Assembly (NCBI GenBank): GCA_963971225.1
Contig: OZ020269.1
Span: forward strand, 24,714,963 to 24,778,962
Direction of reading: 5' to 3'
Origin: Melieria omissa
Lineage: Eukaryota > Arthropoda > Insecta > Diptera > Ulidiidae
Length of the DNA stretch: 64,000 nucleotides
Below, in pieces: positions 13,302 to 23,565 of the stretch (positions within the stretch are counted from its first letter, which is position 1; every line of letters begins with the position of its first letter). Below the pieces are notes generated by a model, which was given only the letters and a program-made list of their open reading frames with translations, did no database searches and was not told the origin of the DNA. Position numbers and translations under genes: made by a program.

Positions 13302-14423
13302 TCTGTTGCATAGAGTTTTTTACATGAATCTGAATCGTTTTTCCACGCTGTTTTCAAAACCATACTCCGTTTTTATGTAACAGCTCTAGTTTTTCCAAAA
13401 AATGGGCGTGTCACTTTTTCGAATTTTCCTCGGCTTTTTTCTCGTTTTCGACTGTTATTTCTGAACCAATAATCCTATCGACATAATTTTTATATCGTTG
13501 CACTTACAACATTTGACGCCATCTTTCCTGACATTAATCAATTTTATGCGTTCTAAATGGGCGTGGTAATAAGGTTTCAAAGTAAGAAAATATTGAATTT
13601 CAAGGCGTTTTTTCTGATGGCGAAAATTGTACAGATGTTTCATAAATCAAGTTTCGAAGTATATGAATATCTTAAGAAGAAACATCAAGCAATACAACAC
13701 AGCCAAATTATTTGGCGGAATACACATTCGCATCGAAATAATAATAAAACTGTACCATAGCGATTTTCATCTCTTTTCATACCTTTTCCTTAAAAAATTA
13801 GGAGCCTCAAAATATGCTCTTTTATATGTTCAAATTTTAGTTTGGAATACAAGCAAAAAACAAAAATATTTTGAATTTTTCGAAACAAAAAAAAAATTAA
13901 AAACTTTGCATATTTTCAGGCCCCTAATTTGTTAAGGAAAAAGTATGAAAAGTGATGAAAATCGCTATGGTACATTTTTCCTGTTATTTCGATGCGAATG
14001 TGTATTCCGCCAAATAATTTAGCTGTGTTGTATTGCTTGATGTGTCGACTTTCATTATACACCTAACTCGTTAATTGTTTTACAAAAAATGTGTATGTTT
14101 TTGACCATCAAAGAAAACGCCTTAAAATTCAATTTTTTCCAACTTTGAGGTCCAATTACCGCGGCATTTTAACACTTATAAAAATAATTTGCTTTGGAAA
14201 AGAAGCCGTGCGGTGTTGTTAATGCAATAAGGTGAAATCATGTCAATCGGTTTCTTGGTTTAGAAACTACGATCGAAAATATGGAAGAAGTTGAGGAAAA
14301 ACTGAAAAAATGGCAGGGTACCTATATCTCACAAACTAGAGCTGCTAGAAAAAATTGGAGGGTAGATTCGGAATCAGCGCACCCAAATTAGTAAGAAACA
14401 GTAGAAAAACTCCATGCAACAGA
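13302..14423. mobile_element. Foldback element with ~515-bp inverted arms
   Basis: Left arm about 13302-13816, loop about 13817-13908, right arm about 13909-14423. Reverse-complementing the right arm reproduces the left arm in order. Examples are 'tctgttgcat(a/g)gagttttt' at the outer end, then a stretch with 'gacatgattt/gacataattt', 'aaggcgttttctttgatgg/aaggcgttttttctgatgg', and finally 'attagg(a/g)gcct' plus 'aaaatatgc' at the loop side. Arms are diverged by point changes and small indels, so the hairpin is not recent. The open frames inside (13455-13935, both strands) are not convincing proteins. No clear target duplication was found at the ends. A single homologous arm lies at about 57790-58276. 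Confidence 0.8.
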
Positions 14424-16479
14424 AAAAAAGTGTTTTTTTGTTGCGCTGTGAAATTTCCGTTGCCATTCACTTCAAAATTAAATTGAATTGCATCACATTT
14501 GACGAGCTCAATTTATTTATTTCCTTAATTAAATATTAATAAATTAATGCTATATTATTGCGTTTAGTTGCACGCCTCGATATTTAATATCAGAAAAATT
14601 ACCACAAATATTCGATCAAATTGCATTTCCTCATTTTCTGCGCTCATAACTAACTAATGACAGTTTTTAGGACTAAAGAGAAGAGAGTGTTGTAATAAAT
14701 TTATTTATATAAGTCAAATCACTTAACACCCAAGACTTCAATTTTGTGGTTGATTGTGGCAGTAAAAATGAAAATGGAAAAAGAAGAAGGAGAAGAAGAG
14801 GAGTTGAGTAAGGTACCACTTTAGTGAAGTAAAACAATCGTTACGGTGTGAACTCAAATGCATTAAGTTATAGAAAAATTCAACTTGTAGCACGAACTCA
14901 CATCAATAACATTGATATTTCAACCAAAACTTATTGATTTATATGCCACTACGAGTAATCACACCCAATCTTTATCCGTAACAAACCAAACAATGTTCAA
15001 TTTATTAAACTGGTGAAAGTACGGAAATTGACAAAGAAAGCATGAACGTAAAACAAATCGAATTCAAACATAGATCGACATACAAAGAGCGGAACAGATA
15101 AACGAAAACTAATTTAAGATTGATTCACACAACGATGTTGTCTCATTCTATGCTGTACACGTTCGGTTTTATGCATTTTTGTTTATGGGGAAAATTGTAT
15201 GCCACAAGCAAAATGAATAAGAAATTCCAAAAAAGCAAATTTCAAACAAAAACAATGTGAAAGTACAAAGCACCAATACACCACCCGCATCACTTTATCG
15301 CATTAAGTTAATTGAAACACGTAAAACTTGATCTCTTTTGGCACCCTGAAGTCTGCGCATTGGATGCCAATGAACAGCAACGTGCGATGTAGCGAATTCA
15401 ATTTGAAGCCAAAGTGTGCACAATTGATTTCTGGCCAAAGGTCCAGCGACAACAGCAAATTGTTTTATTAACTGCCAACACAAAAGTTTTAATCGAGTTA
15501 TATACGAGTTATCGAGTTATAAGTCACTATTGTTGTTGTTGTATTGCAATCTATTGACTTAACATATGGCAAAGGCGAATTGTTAATAATTTTAAAATGC
15601 ATTAGTCAACCAAAATCGACACAAAAATTATGCCAATAAAGCGAAATAAGTTATTCTTTGAATTTTTTATGATCAAATTAATAGAGAAAGGCGTATGAAA
15701 GAATTCAAGGGCAACAGAAAAATTCAGTTGATGTAAGAGAATTTCACCAAAATTGTTAAACTGACCCGTGCGTATGACACAGGTACGACTCCATCTTTCT
15801 TTTTTTTGTTTAGATAGTTTGAGTACCCATGCCGTTTCCTTTTCCAGTTCTTATTCATTGACTTTCATTTGTAGTTTGAATGTTTTTAAGTTGGTTTCTT
15901 CTGAGTGACTTATTTTCTTCTTTGATGGTCAGACCAGCGAAGCAATCTGAGCCGGTCTGAGCCGTTCGGTTGTGAGCCGTGTGACAATGATCTATTTTAT
16001 TGTCAACTTCGCTAGTTGCCGAGTGCCATAGAAGTTACTATCATTTTCAATTAAGCGAATGATGGGCAATGTGCTATTGTTGTTGTTGCGTTGATCAGCG
16101 GCTGAAAATTGTAAATTTTGAATTTTTGTTTTTTGCAGAATTCTGCTGGCAATGGCCGACGTGTGTCGGTTAGTAAAAAAGGTTTTTTTCGTTTTATTAT
16201 GCGATCGACCTTTGCGTGAAAAGATTTTCATCTCCTTTTGACAGGGGCGGATGCAAAAAAATATTTTGGGGGGTTTCAAACAGTAATTCTTTAATATTGT
16301 TATGAAAACTACTTCTCTAAGTTCGTATCTAGATTGTGCTTGAATAATAAAACCACTTCAATTGTTCAGCGCAAACGCAGTCAAAAACCAACAATCACTT
16401 TATTTACAGATTTACACTTTGCTTGTACGTAGGCTGCCTTTTTAGTTTTTCAATAGGGATGGTCTAGTAAGTATTCGAA
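14424..16479. other. Non-coding spacer with a possible hAT-type end
   Basis: No gene seen. At about 16241 a phrase beginning 'caggggcggatgcaaaaaaa' and then a run of G resembles the ends of non-autonomous hAT elements as I remember them. No matching inverted end was found nearby, so this is at most a fragment. Confidence 0.4.
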
Positions 16480-17260
16480 AATCTGAGATCGCCATTTAAA
16501 AGTTTCCAGGACGAATTTCGTGAACGTCGTCCGAAACCGGTCATTGTGCTAGAAACCATCGATGCTGTGTGTGAACTGATAATGGAAGATTGTCATATGA
16601 CATACCGCGAGATAGAGGCATCCTTGAGCATTAATTCCACGGCCGTGCATTCAATATAGCATGAACATTTAACCGTCAGAAAGATTTGTTCTCGTTGGAT
16701 CCCGCATAATTTGACAATCGCTCAAAATAAGGCTCGAGTCGATTGGTGCAAAGAAATGATGGCAAAATTCAATCGTGGTGCTTCGAAAGACGTTTATAAG
16801 ATCGTGACAGGTGACGAATCATGGATATATGCGTCTAAGCCCGAAACAGAACAGCAATCGACCGTGTGGGTCTTCCCAGACGAGCCAAATCCAACAAAAG
16901 TTGTTGAGGCACGCAGCACATCGAAGAAAATAGTCGCCTATTTCTTCGGCAAAAACTAGTCATGTGGCTACTGTGCCGTCAGAGCAACGTAGAACCGTAA
17001 ATTCTGAGCGGTACACAACAACTTGTTTGACAGAAGTGTTCAATGAAATACGGAAAAACAACCACCGACGCCGAATCATTCTTTACCAGGACAATGCGCG
17101 CTCCTACACATCGGCTCAAACAGCCGCCCATTTGATCGACCAAAGCATCGATTTAATGGGTCATCTGCCATACAACCCTAAACTGGCACCCAACCCCCAA
17201 AACCCCCTAAATCCAGCACTGCCTTATGAGCACTGGAAGGCTAAGATTTCGCTAACTTAA
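16480..17260 (+). pseudogene. Broken mariner transposase (DD34D family)
   Basis: Conceptual translation in two frames gives a mariner transposase: an N-terminal helix-turn-helix part (about 16495-16700), then the catalytic core. The first catalytic Asp is in GDESWIY (near 16820). The second Asp is in the YQDNAR motif (near 17090). The third catalytic position, normally YSPDLAP in the family, reads YNPKLAP here, so Asp is replaced by Lys. A stop interrupts the N-terminal part near 16658, and a frame change after the FFGKN motif (near 16950) splits the core. The C-terminal quarter is missing and replaced by unrelated Pro/Asn-rich translation. The copy is inactive. Inverted terminal repeats could not be placed. 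Confidence 0.85.
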
Positions 17261-19395
17261 GAGTAAATGATTTCTCGTTGCGTTTTATTACATTTTATAT
17301 TTTATCTCTTCAACTGTTATTCCCATACAAGGCGCCCAGTTTTTCGGCCCAAACAATTGTTTGTCAAACCTAAAAAAAAATTAGAGGTTCTGGAGTATCG
17401 TAATCGCAAATTTAGATTTATTGTATTTAAACAAAGTTTGTATTTTTATCCCTGATCGAAAATTGATGTGTCATCAGTTTTTAATTAAAAACTTAAAAAG
17501 ATTTGTAACAAATTCCACCCTGACAAATTAATTGCCTTAGATGATGTCTTACATATCAGCCAGTTGACAGATGTAACTATGTTGAACAGGCCGGTTTACG
17601 TCCGGTAAAACAACAACAACAAATAAAAAAATACATATAAGACCAATTTATTTTGTTTATTTAGATCTCATTTCTCTAAATATTTTACTATTAAAGTTAA
17701 GCATACTCTCAGATCTCCATGTAGGGTATAGTAAAAAGTTGAAAAATAGCAAAATAAATTGTTTAACAAAAAACAATGCAAACGAAATTATTACGTTAAC
17801 ATTTTGCATAACAATTGGTCATTTGAGATATGCAGCAACAGTGAAATGTGCGACGCGGCTTGGCTCATCTCGCCGTTGGCCAGCAGAAATTTTAATGCCG
17901 GAACTACGCCGGCAAACGTTTAAACACTGCGGTTTTCGCATCAACTCATCACACACACATGTGAATATAAATAAATGTGCGTGTATGTGTGTTGCTATAA
18001 TTTAGCCATTTTTCCCATTGTGTCTCATTAGGCGCCATCATAAGTTTAAAAGTGGTTTTAGATTATAAACACACACAGACATTGTATGAATGTGTATGAT
18101 GTACATTGATCACAGTTATCTGTGCAAAGTTTAATTGTCCCTAAAGCAAAAAAATAAAACCACAATGGCTCATCGTTCGTTCCAAATCAACAATGGCGCT
18201 GCGTTTGTGGTCGCAATTTGGCGCCTTCAACTGACAGCAATGAGATGCTCTATCGCCGCTCTGGCAAACATTAATGCAAATTAATAATGACAAAAAGACG
18301 AACACCAACAACCAACAAATGCAGTCAAAAGCAAAAATGTTAATCGCTGTGCGATGATTTCGATTCAATTCAGCCAACAATTCAGTGATAATGACAACAA
18401 ACTTCATTATGATGCTTCATTACTATGAGCAACAACTTAAGGCTGCATGAAGATTGTTGCTTAAACAGTTGTTGTTATTATTGTTGTTGTTATTGAGGGA
18501 GATGTTGGCATTGTTACTATGTTGTTGTTTTAGTGCTTTTGCTGGCAATTCCAAAAATGAAAGTAAAATTAATTTTTCAATTTTGGTGCGTTTCAGCTGT
18601 TGCCATCCATGAATATTGTTTTTGTTGCATTAATTTTTTGTTATGCGTTTTTCTTGTAATTTTTTTTTGGCATTTTTGTTTTGTCTCACTTTTTCCTGTC
18701 TCACTTTGTTGCTACTGTGTTGTTGTTACTTTGTATTTTTCATTTTACCTTTGCATTTGTGTTGATTTTGAATTTTTGCTGCGAATGATGTCAACATAAT
18801 TTCTCCGCCTACACTCACTCACTCACACCGGCTTTGCACCATTACCAGCTTATGGGCATTGAATTTATGCATTTCTCTTAATTTTGGTTTTTTTTTGCAA
18901 TAACATTTTTCCTATTCGGATTTTAATGATTTTTGGTTTTGTATAACTTTTGCATATTAATCAGTGGTTTTCTTAAATTATATAAAAATCTATAAATGTG
19001 ATGGATTTTTGCAACACTTGGCATACGTAACACAGCTTAATGCCTTTATAGAAAATCTTGTTAAAAATGATGTATGTGAAGTTTTTACTAAAATCAACAT
19101 TTCACAAAAGATTGTCAGAAATGTTTGCAGTTATAATCTAAAAGTAAATACAAACAAAAAAAATTGGTGATAAATTATGTGAAGTGTGTTATGTTTTATT
19201 CAGAATTTATCCATTCGTGGCTGGACAACCTTGAATGGGTCTTTGCCTATGGTAATAGCGACCTCTAGTTTCCTTTATACCGCGCTTAGTATCTCCGTGC
19301 AACGCAAGTCAGCTCACCGCCCTTTTGAAGACAGTTTATGGTATTTGCTGGAGAGTTTTTTTTTTTGACGAGTAGGTATGGTCTGCACTTATGAC
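17261..19395. other. Non-coding spacer
   Basis: No gene seen. GTT repeats lie near 18465-18525. A T/TTG-rich stretch (18530-18790) gives a hydrophobic pseudo-protein frame that is compositional. The phrase 'aaaaaaaattagaggttct' near 17370 also occurs at 53247, hinting at a shared old repeat. Confidence 0.5.
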
Positions 19396-19403
19396 ATGGC
19401 CAG
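19396..19403. repeat. 8-bp target-site duplication, left (ATGGCCAG)
   Basis: ATGGCCAG immediately precedes the left inverted end of the element at 19404 and recurs exactly after the right end at 21782-21789. It fits the nTnnnnAn pattern known for hAT target duplications. Confidence 0.85.
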
Positions 19404-21781
19404 TAGGGTGGAGTGAAAAAATTGATTTTAAAATTTTAAGAAGCTAGTATATTGGAAATGTGCCAAATGTCCATGGTACCAATCCTGCAAAATTATATTA
19501 GTTTCTAACAACTCCTTGATCGCCCATCACCTAGTTGAAATAATTTTTTTTAATACTTTTTTCACTTTCGTCGAAAGAAGTGAAAGTCGTAATTTCAACT
19601 CAGTTAAGGATTCAAAATAAATCTCAGTAGCCTTTGCTTTAGGTTTGCGGGTTTTAAGTTATTTATTGTAGCAGTCCTGTTTGAGCGAATAAAATATTAC
19701 AAATTACAATTCGTGTTTTAATCGTTGGAATGTGGCAAACCCCGCTAGTTTAATTCTGTTTATGATTGTTGAATGTTCACGATTTCCTTGTGAAGTGACC
19801 GATTCGAAATAAACTTGTGACGTTACATCTGATTTAATTAAAAAAAAACAAAAAAAAGGTGAGTACCTGAACTTGTGCGCAAAAAGGTAGGGCAGTGAAG
19901 GGTTACTAGTTATTTCTTTATATTTTTAAAGAGATGACAGTTACAAGAGACAAAGTTTCGTGCGTGATATTTGGCGCTCCACGAAACCTGCCGACCTACA
20001 CCGATCTCATGAAGAAATATATTCAACTTTGACAAGATCTGAAGACGGACAATGGTAAATACCCATAATTTTTTGACATATCTCAAAAACTGTGCTATGA
20101 AGTCGAAGAGATATGGCAAAGGGCCTCACTTCCAACAGTAACGCATGCACAAGCGATAGAAAAACTTAGATCGTTCCACGACAAATACAACACAATGCTA
20201 AAAGTCAACAAATGTAAAAGGAATCAACCAAACTACCAACGGAGATTATCGGACTTTCGTGACAAAGCTAACACTCTGTTTGATCTCAGCAAATGCAAGT
20301 GCTCCGATATGGTGGCCAATTGCAAATGTACGAAACACAACAAAATTCCGGCAAACGAACGGCAGTTCCTTCAAGACCAGAGAGGGCCAAGAAAGATGAT
20401 AATCGGTGGTACAGATCAAGTGGTAACATCAAAATTGAAGAGAAAAGCTGAAAGAGAGGAAGCAAATCTCAAACGAATGAAGATTAAGAAGATCGATGAC
20501 GATGCGAGCAAAAGTCAACCCTATTCTGCCGAAAGTTCCGAATACGACACGGACTCGTCTGACAGTCCCACTGTCGATGAGTACATCCCAGATAGAGAAT
20601 CACTCAAAACCAAGCCAAATCAGGATCGAGAGTGCCAAAAAATTACTATCTCTCTGCCTTCCCTCGCTATAGCTTGCGATCGGACCGGAGTTTCGGACAG
20701 ATCGGCTGCTGTATTAGCAACAACAGTTCTGCATGATCTTGGTCTCGTATCACTCAACGACCGATCCAAAGTAATCGACCGAAGCAAAATCCGTCGAAAA
20801 CGCAGTAAAATTCGAAAGGAACTGAGGCAGAATGAAGACGACCACACTCACAAGGGCATAGATGGACTATTTTTTGATGGCCGCAAGGATAAAACTTTAA
20901 CACAAGTCCTCGCCGTCGACAACAAGTACCACAGAAAAACCATATCGGAAGAACACATAACCATCATCGCAGAGCCGGGTTCTTCGTACTTCAACCATAC
21001 GTCTCCGTCATCAGGCTGCAGCAAAGACATAGCTGAGTACTTAGTCGCTAGTATCAAAGAGCAAAATGCGAAGACAGATAATATTAAAGTTGTCGGGTGT
21101 GACGGCACAAACGTAAACACGGGACAAAAATCGGGCGTTATCCGGCGACTTAATCTATTCCAGTCACTCGATGGCGGGACGACAGACCCACACGGATTCT
21201 CTGGATTCACCAGATGCTTGTCAAGTCACGTTACCTCAGCTCCAAACTCAAGGGAATCGTTGACCCCGTTATTCACCGTAACGCGTACTTTGCTCACCCG
21301 GAGAATGTGCTCCTGGCCATGATGACGGACCATCGACCACATATACGTGAACTGGGCTTACGACGAGTGATGAAGGCCAGAGCTACAGCAGTCCCCAGTG
21401 GACAAATACGGAGGTTCAAGGTTCCTGCAAAACTTAACTTCGACGCGACATCCGTGCACGCATTGCTTCTCGTCAGCAAATGCCGGCGTTCGAGTCGAAA
21501 CGTGATTTTTGTCACTTCACCCTGTAACCATGTGTTTATAACTTTGACATCATTAAATATTGTAATTAGAAGCGTATTTGATTTTTAATTGAATTTTAAG
21601 ATGACTATCTTTAATGTCGCGTAATACTGTGAAATTAAAAGTTGCGATGGGAGATCAAAAAATTGTTTAATTTCTTTTTAATTTTTACACAGCTTTATAT
21701 TGATGTATTGGCACATTTTGAGATATCTAGCTAATTGATATTCCAAAAAAATTTTTTTTTCGCCATTTTCACTCCAGCCTA
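19404..21781 (+). mobile_element. hAT-like DNA transposon, full-length ends, non-autonomous
   Basis: The left end TAGGGTGGAGTGAAAA (19404-19419) is matched in inverted orientation by the right end (21766-21781, reading TAGGCTGGAGTGAAAA on the minus strand), one mismatch in 16. Both ends are flanked by a perfect 8-bp direct repeat. Because the duplication contains the palindrome TGGCCA, the inverted repeat could also be drawn a few bases longer. Inside is a decayed transposase (19930-21520). An 8-bp duplication of the nTnnnnAn type and TAGGG-like ends agree with the hAT superfamily; the protein is too diverged for me to name a known lineage. Confidence 0.85.
19930..21520 (+). pseudogene. Decayed transposase of the hAT-like element
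   Basis: The main frame (20195-21319, 375 codons) continues upstream in the same frame past a stop near 20066 to about 19940. Visible features, numbered from the Met at 20195, are: paired CxC motifs at residues 34-36 and 43-45; a conserved-looking FLQDQR at 58-63; an acidic/Ser-rich linker (about 100-140); FFDGRKDKT with a candidate first catalytic Asp at 228; and CDGTNVNTG with a candidate second Asp at 303. After this the sequence jumps, apparently having lost the segment that would carry a Cys/His motif. A further deletion and frame change near 21210 leads into a second frame (about 21214-21460) holding the C-terminal part (DPVIHRNAYFAHPENVLLAM and HIRELGLRR). I recall this as a widespread arthropod 'uncharacterized protein' family likely encoded by transposons. 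Assignment as transposase is inference from motifs and the element's ends. Confidence 0.75.
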
Positions 21782-21789
21782 ATGGCCAG
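21782..21789. repeat. 8-bp target-site duplication, right (ATGGCCAG)
   Basis: Exact copy of 19396-19403, directly following the right inverted end of the hAT-like element. Confidence 0.85.
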
Positions 21790-23186
21790 CCCATTTTAGT
21801 TGCTCGGTTTTTATGATAGGAACGAAATTTGATAGCGACATACTTGCTGGAACTCATGATTATATATAGATTTTTCCACTATAAGCTTTCGGTCATTGGG
21901 CCAAATATTGTTTTGTTGTTCTTAGGGTTCTTCTTTTTAAGAAGACGAGCTTTTTAATTTTGCAGATGGTCCACGTTTTGCTTCCGTAGGGAGCCAGGCA
22001 GGTCATCATTAGTGTGCATGAGAAGTACCAATGTGTGCTGAACTGACAGCACAGACAGTTACGTCTGTTAGAATTTTAAATATTAAAAATAAAGCAAATA
22101 CCACAATAGGCCTAGGTACACCTCCTGGAGGGAACAATTACCTGCCCCACGAACTATTTATATATTAAGGCTGATCAGTTATCATTAAAGGAATGCAATG
22201 CTCATATTGACTGAGTACTATGGAAGATGTTGGGCCTTTGTCTCACATGTCCCAAATCACAATATCTTAAAATTAATTCTTTGTAAGATGTGTTCCCACT
22301 TTTTCATATTAAAAGCAAGTTCACATTTTGAATGACATGAAGGGACTTTCAAGCCAAACCTTAGGCTTTTTAGGCCTCTTCGCAACCCACTGTAACTTAA
22401 TATCAACTTATGCAACACAAAAAACGTTTAAAAGATTAGACAAACAAATCTTTAAAATAATTAAAAACTTAAAATTAAAAATATTTTGACAGAAGTTTTG
22501 AAATCGTAGTGAAATAATCCAAGTGATACAAAAATTTTAAAAATTAGATATACAAACAATTGAGTCACATTCAGGTGGCCGTATATGAACGTTGTTGTTG
22601 TTGCAATGTCCTTTTCTCCCTCAATAAAGCACAGAATTAGTTAACATTCATGTAGCTCTACAGAGAGATACTAAATTCAGCCGATTCTTAAGTATATGAA
22701 ACAATTCAGATTTATCCAATAGTTTCGATGTTTTTCACTTAAACTAACGCAAATTTCGGATGGGCTAACTATCGATAGATTCCCAGCTGCAGTGGCAAGT
22801 ACGCATGACTATGGGCGTGGCAGTCAAGCAAGCGTAAAAATTCTGTTACCAAACCAATACTGAAATTATTCAATTGAGCCAGGTAAAATGACGGCCTCTC
22901 TTTTGTATGGCAAAAAGAGAGAAATTTAATTAACCCTGAAATTTATTAATCCTACAATGGTTAATTGATTATGGCTTTTTCTATTTATGAAAAAATATGA
23001 AGCCGTGTTAAAATCTTAAAAAAAGACAGACGCAATTAACATCCAACCTTTGGCCTTCATTTGGGCGATATATCGTAAAATTCTTTTAAAGACTCGGGAA
23101 AAATATGTATTCGCAAATAATTTGAAATTTATTGAATTTCATAAAACAACTAAAATATAAACGTTGGAATTTTTTAGGTTTTGCTA
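21790..23186. other. Non-coding spacer
   Basis: No gene seen. On the minus strand at about 21955-22010 a short translation resembles the LYGSETWT-type motif of reverse transcriptases. It is too short to claim. Confidence 0.45.
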
Positions 23187-23199
23187 CCAAAAACTAATA
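23187..23199. repeat. 13-bp target-site duplication, left (SINE)
   Basis: CCAAAAACTAATA, repeated exactly at 23553-23565 on the other side of the SINE. Confidence 0.9.
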
Positions 23200-23552
23200 A
23201 TAATTTTTTTTAATAATTGATTGGCACGACAGCCCGCTCACGCGAGACTAAGGCCTAGCTTCCAGCAACCACCCGTGTTGTGCGTGTAAATTTGTACGCG
23301 GGTGGAAGGGACCTACAGTTTTATGCCGGTTCCGAACGGCAGGTTGGGAGCTTTTTCATAGGCAATTTTTTTACTCTCAGAGGTTTGCCATTTCCAGCTG
23401 AGAGGACAGCCACCGAAAGAGAAAACGAGTTTCCCGTTATTTTTTTTTTTTTTTTTTTTTTGTTAGGTGTTACTACATGCAGAATTCGATCTTGCGTCGC
23501 TCTGCATGCGACTCGTTGGGCCGCGCACTAACCAACTGAGCCACGGCGGCTG
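23200..23552 (-). mobile_element. tRNA-derived SINE
   Basis: Read on the minus strand the element begins with a tRNA-like head. A perfect box A (TGGCTCAGTTGG, 23532-23543) is followed about 40 nt later by a box B-like GATCGAATTC (23482-23491). An A-run (about 23438-23461) and a roughly 230-bp body follow. The body may derive from a partner LINE tail, and the element ends in an AT-rich tail near 23200. It is bounded by a perfect 13-bp direct repeat, so the head, A-run and body moved as one unit. Transcription would be by RNA polymerase III from the internal boxes. The 83-codon frame on the plus strand is incidental. I cannot name the family. Confidence 0.85.
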
Positions 23553-23565
23553 CCAAAAACTAATA
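23553..23565. repeat. 13-bp target-site duplication, right (SINE)
   Basis: Exact copy of 23187-23199 abutting the 5' end of the SINE's tRNA-like head. Confidence 0.9.

Noticed and set aside
16241..16290. Possible hAT-type MITE end (CAGGGGCGGATGC)
   Set aside because: No inverted partner or 8-bp duplication found nearby; recorded only as a hint in the spacer entry.
20620..21210. Minus-strand open frames within the hAT-like element
   Set aside because: Antisense to the transposase remnant with no recognisable motif.
21955..22010. Minus-strand fragment resembling the LYGSETWT motif of reverse transcriptases
   Set aside because: Only about a dozen residues with no supporting flanking motif.
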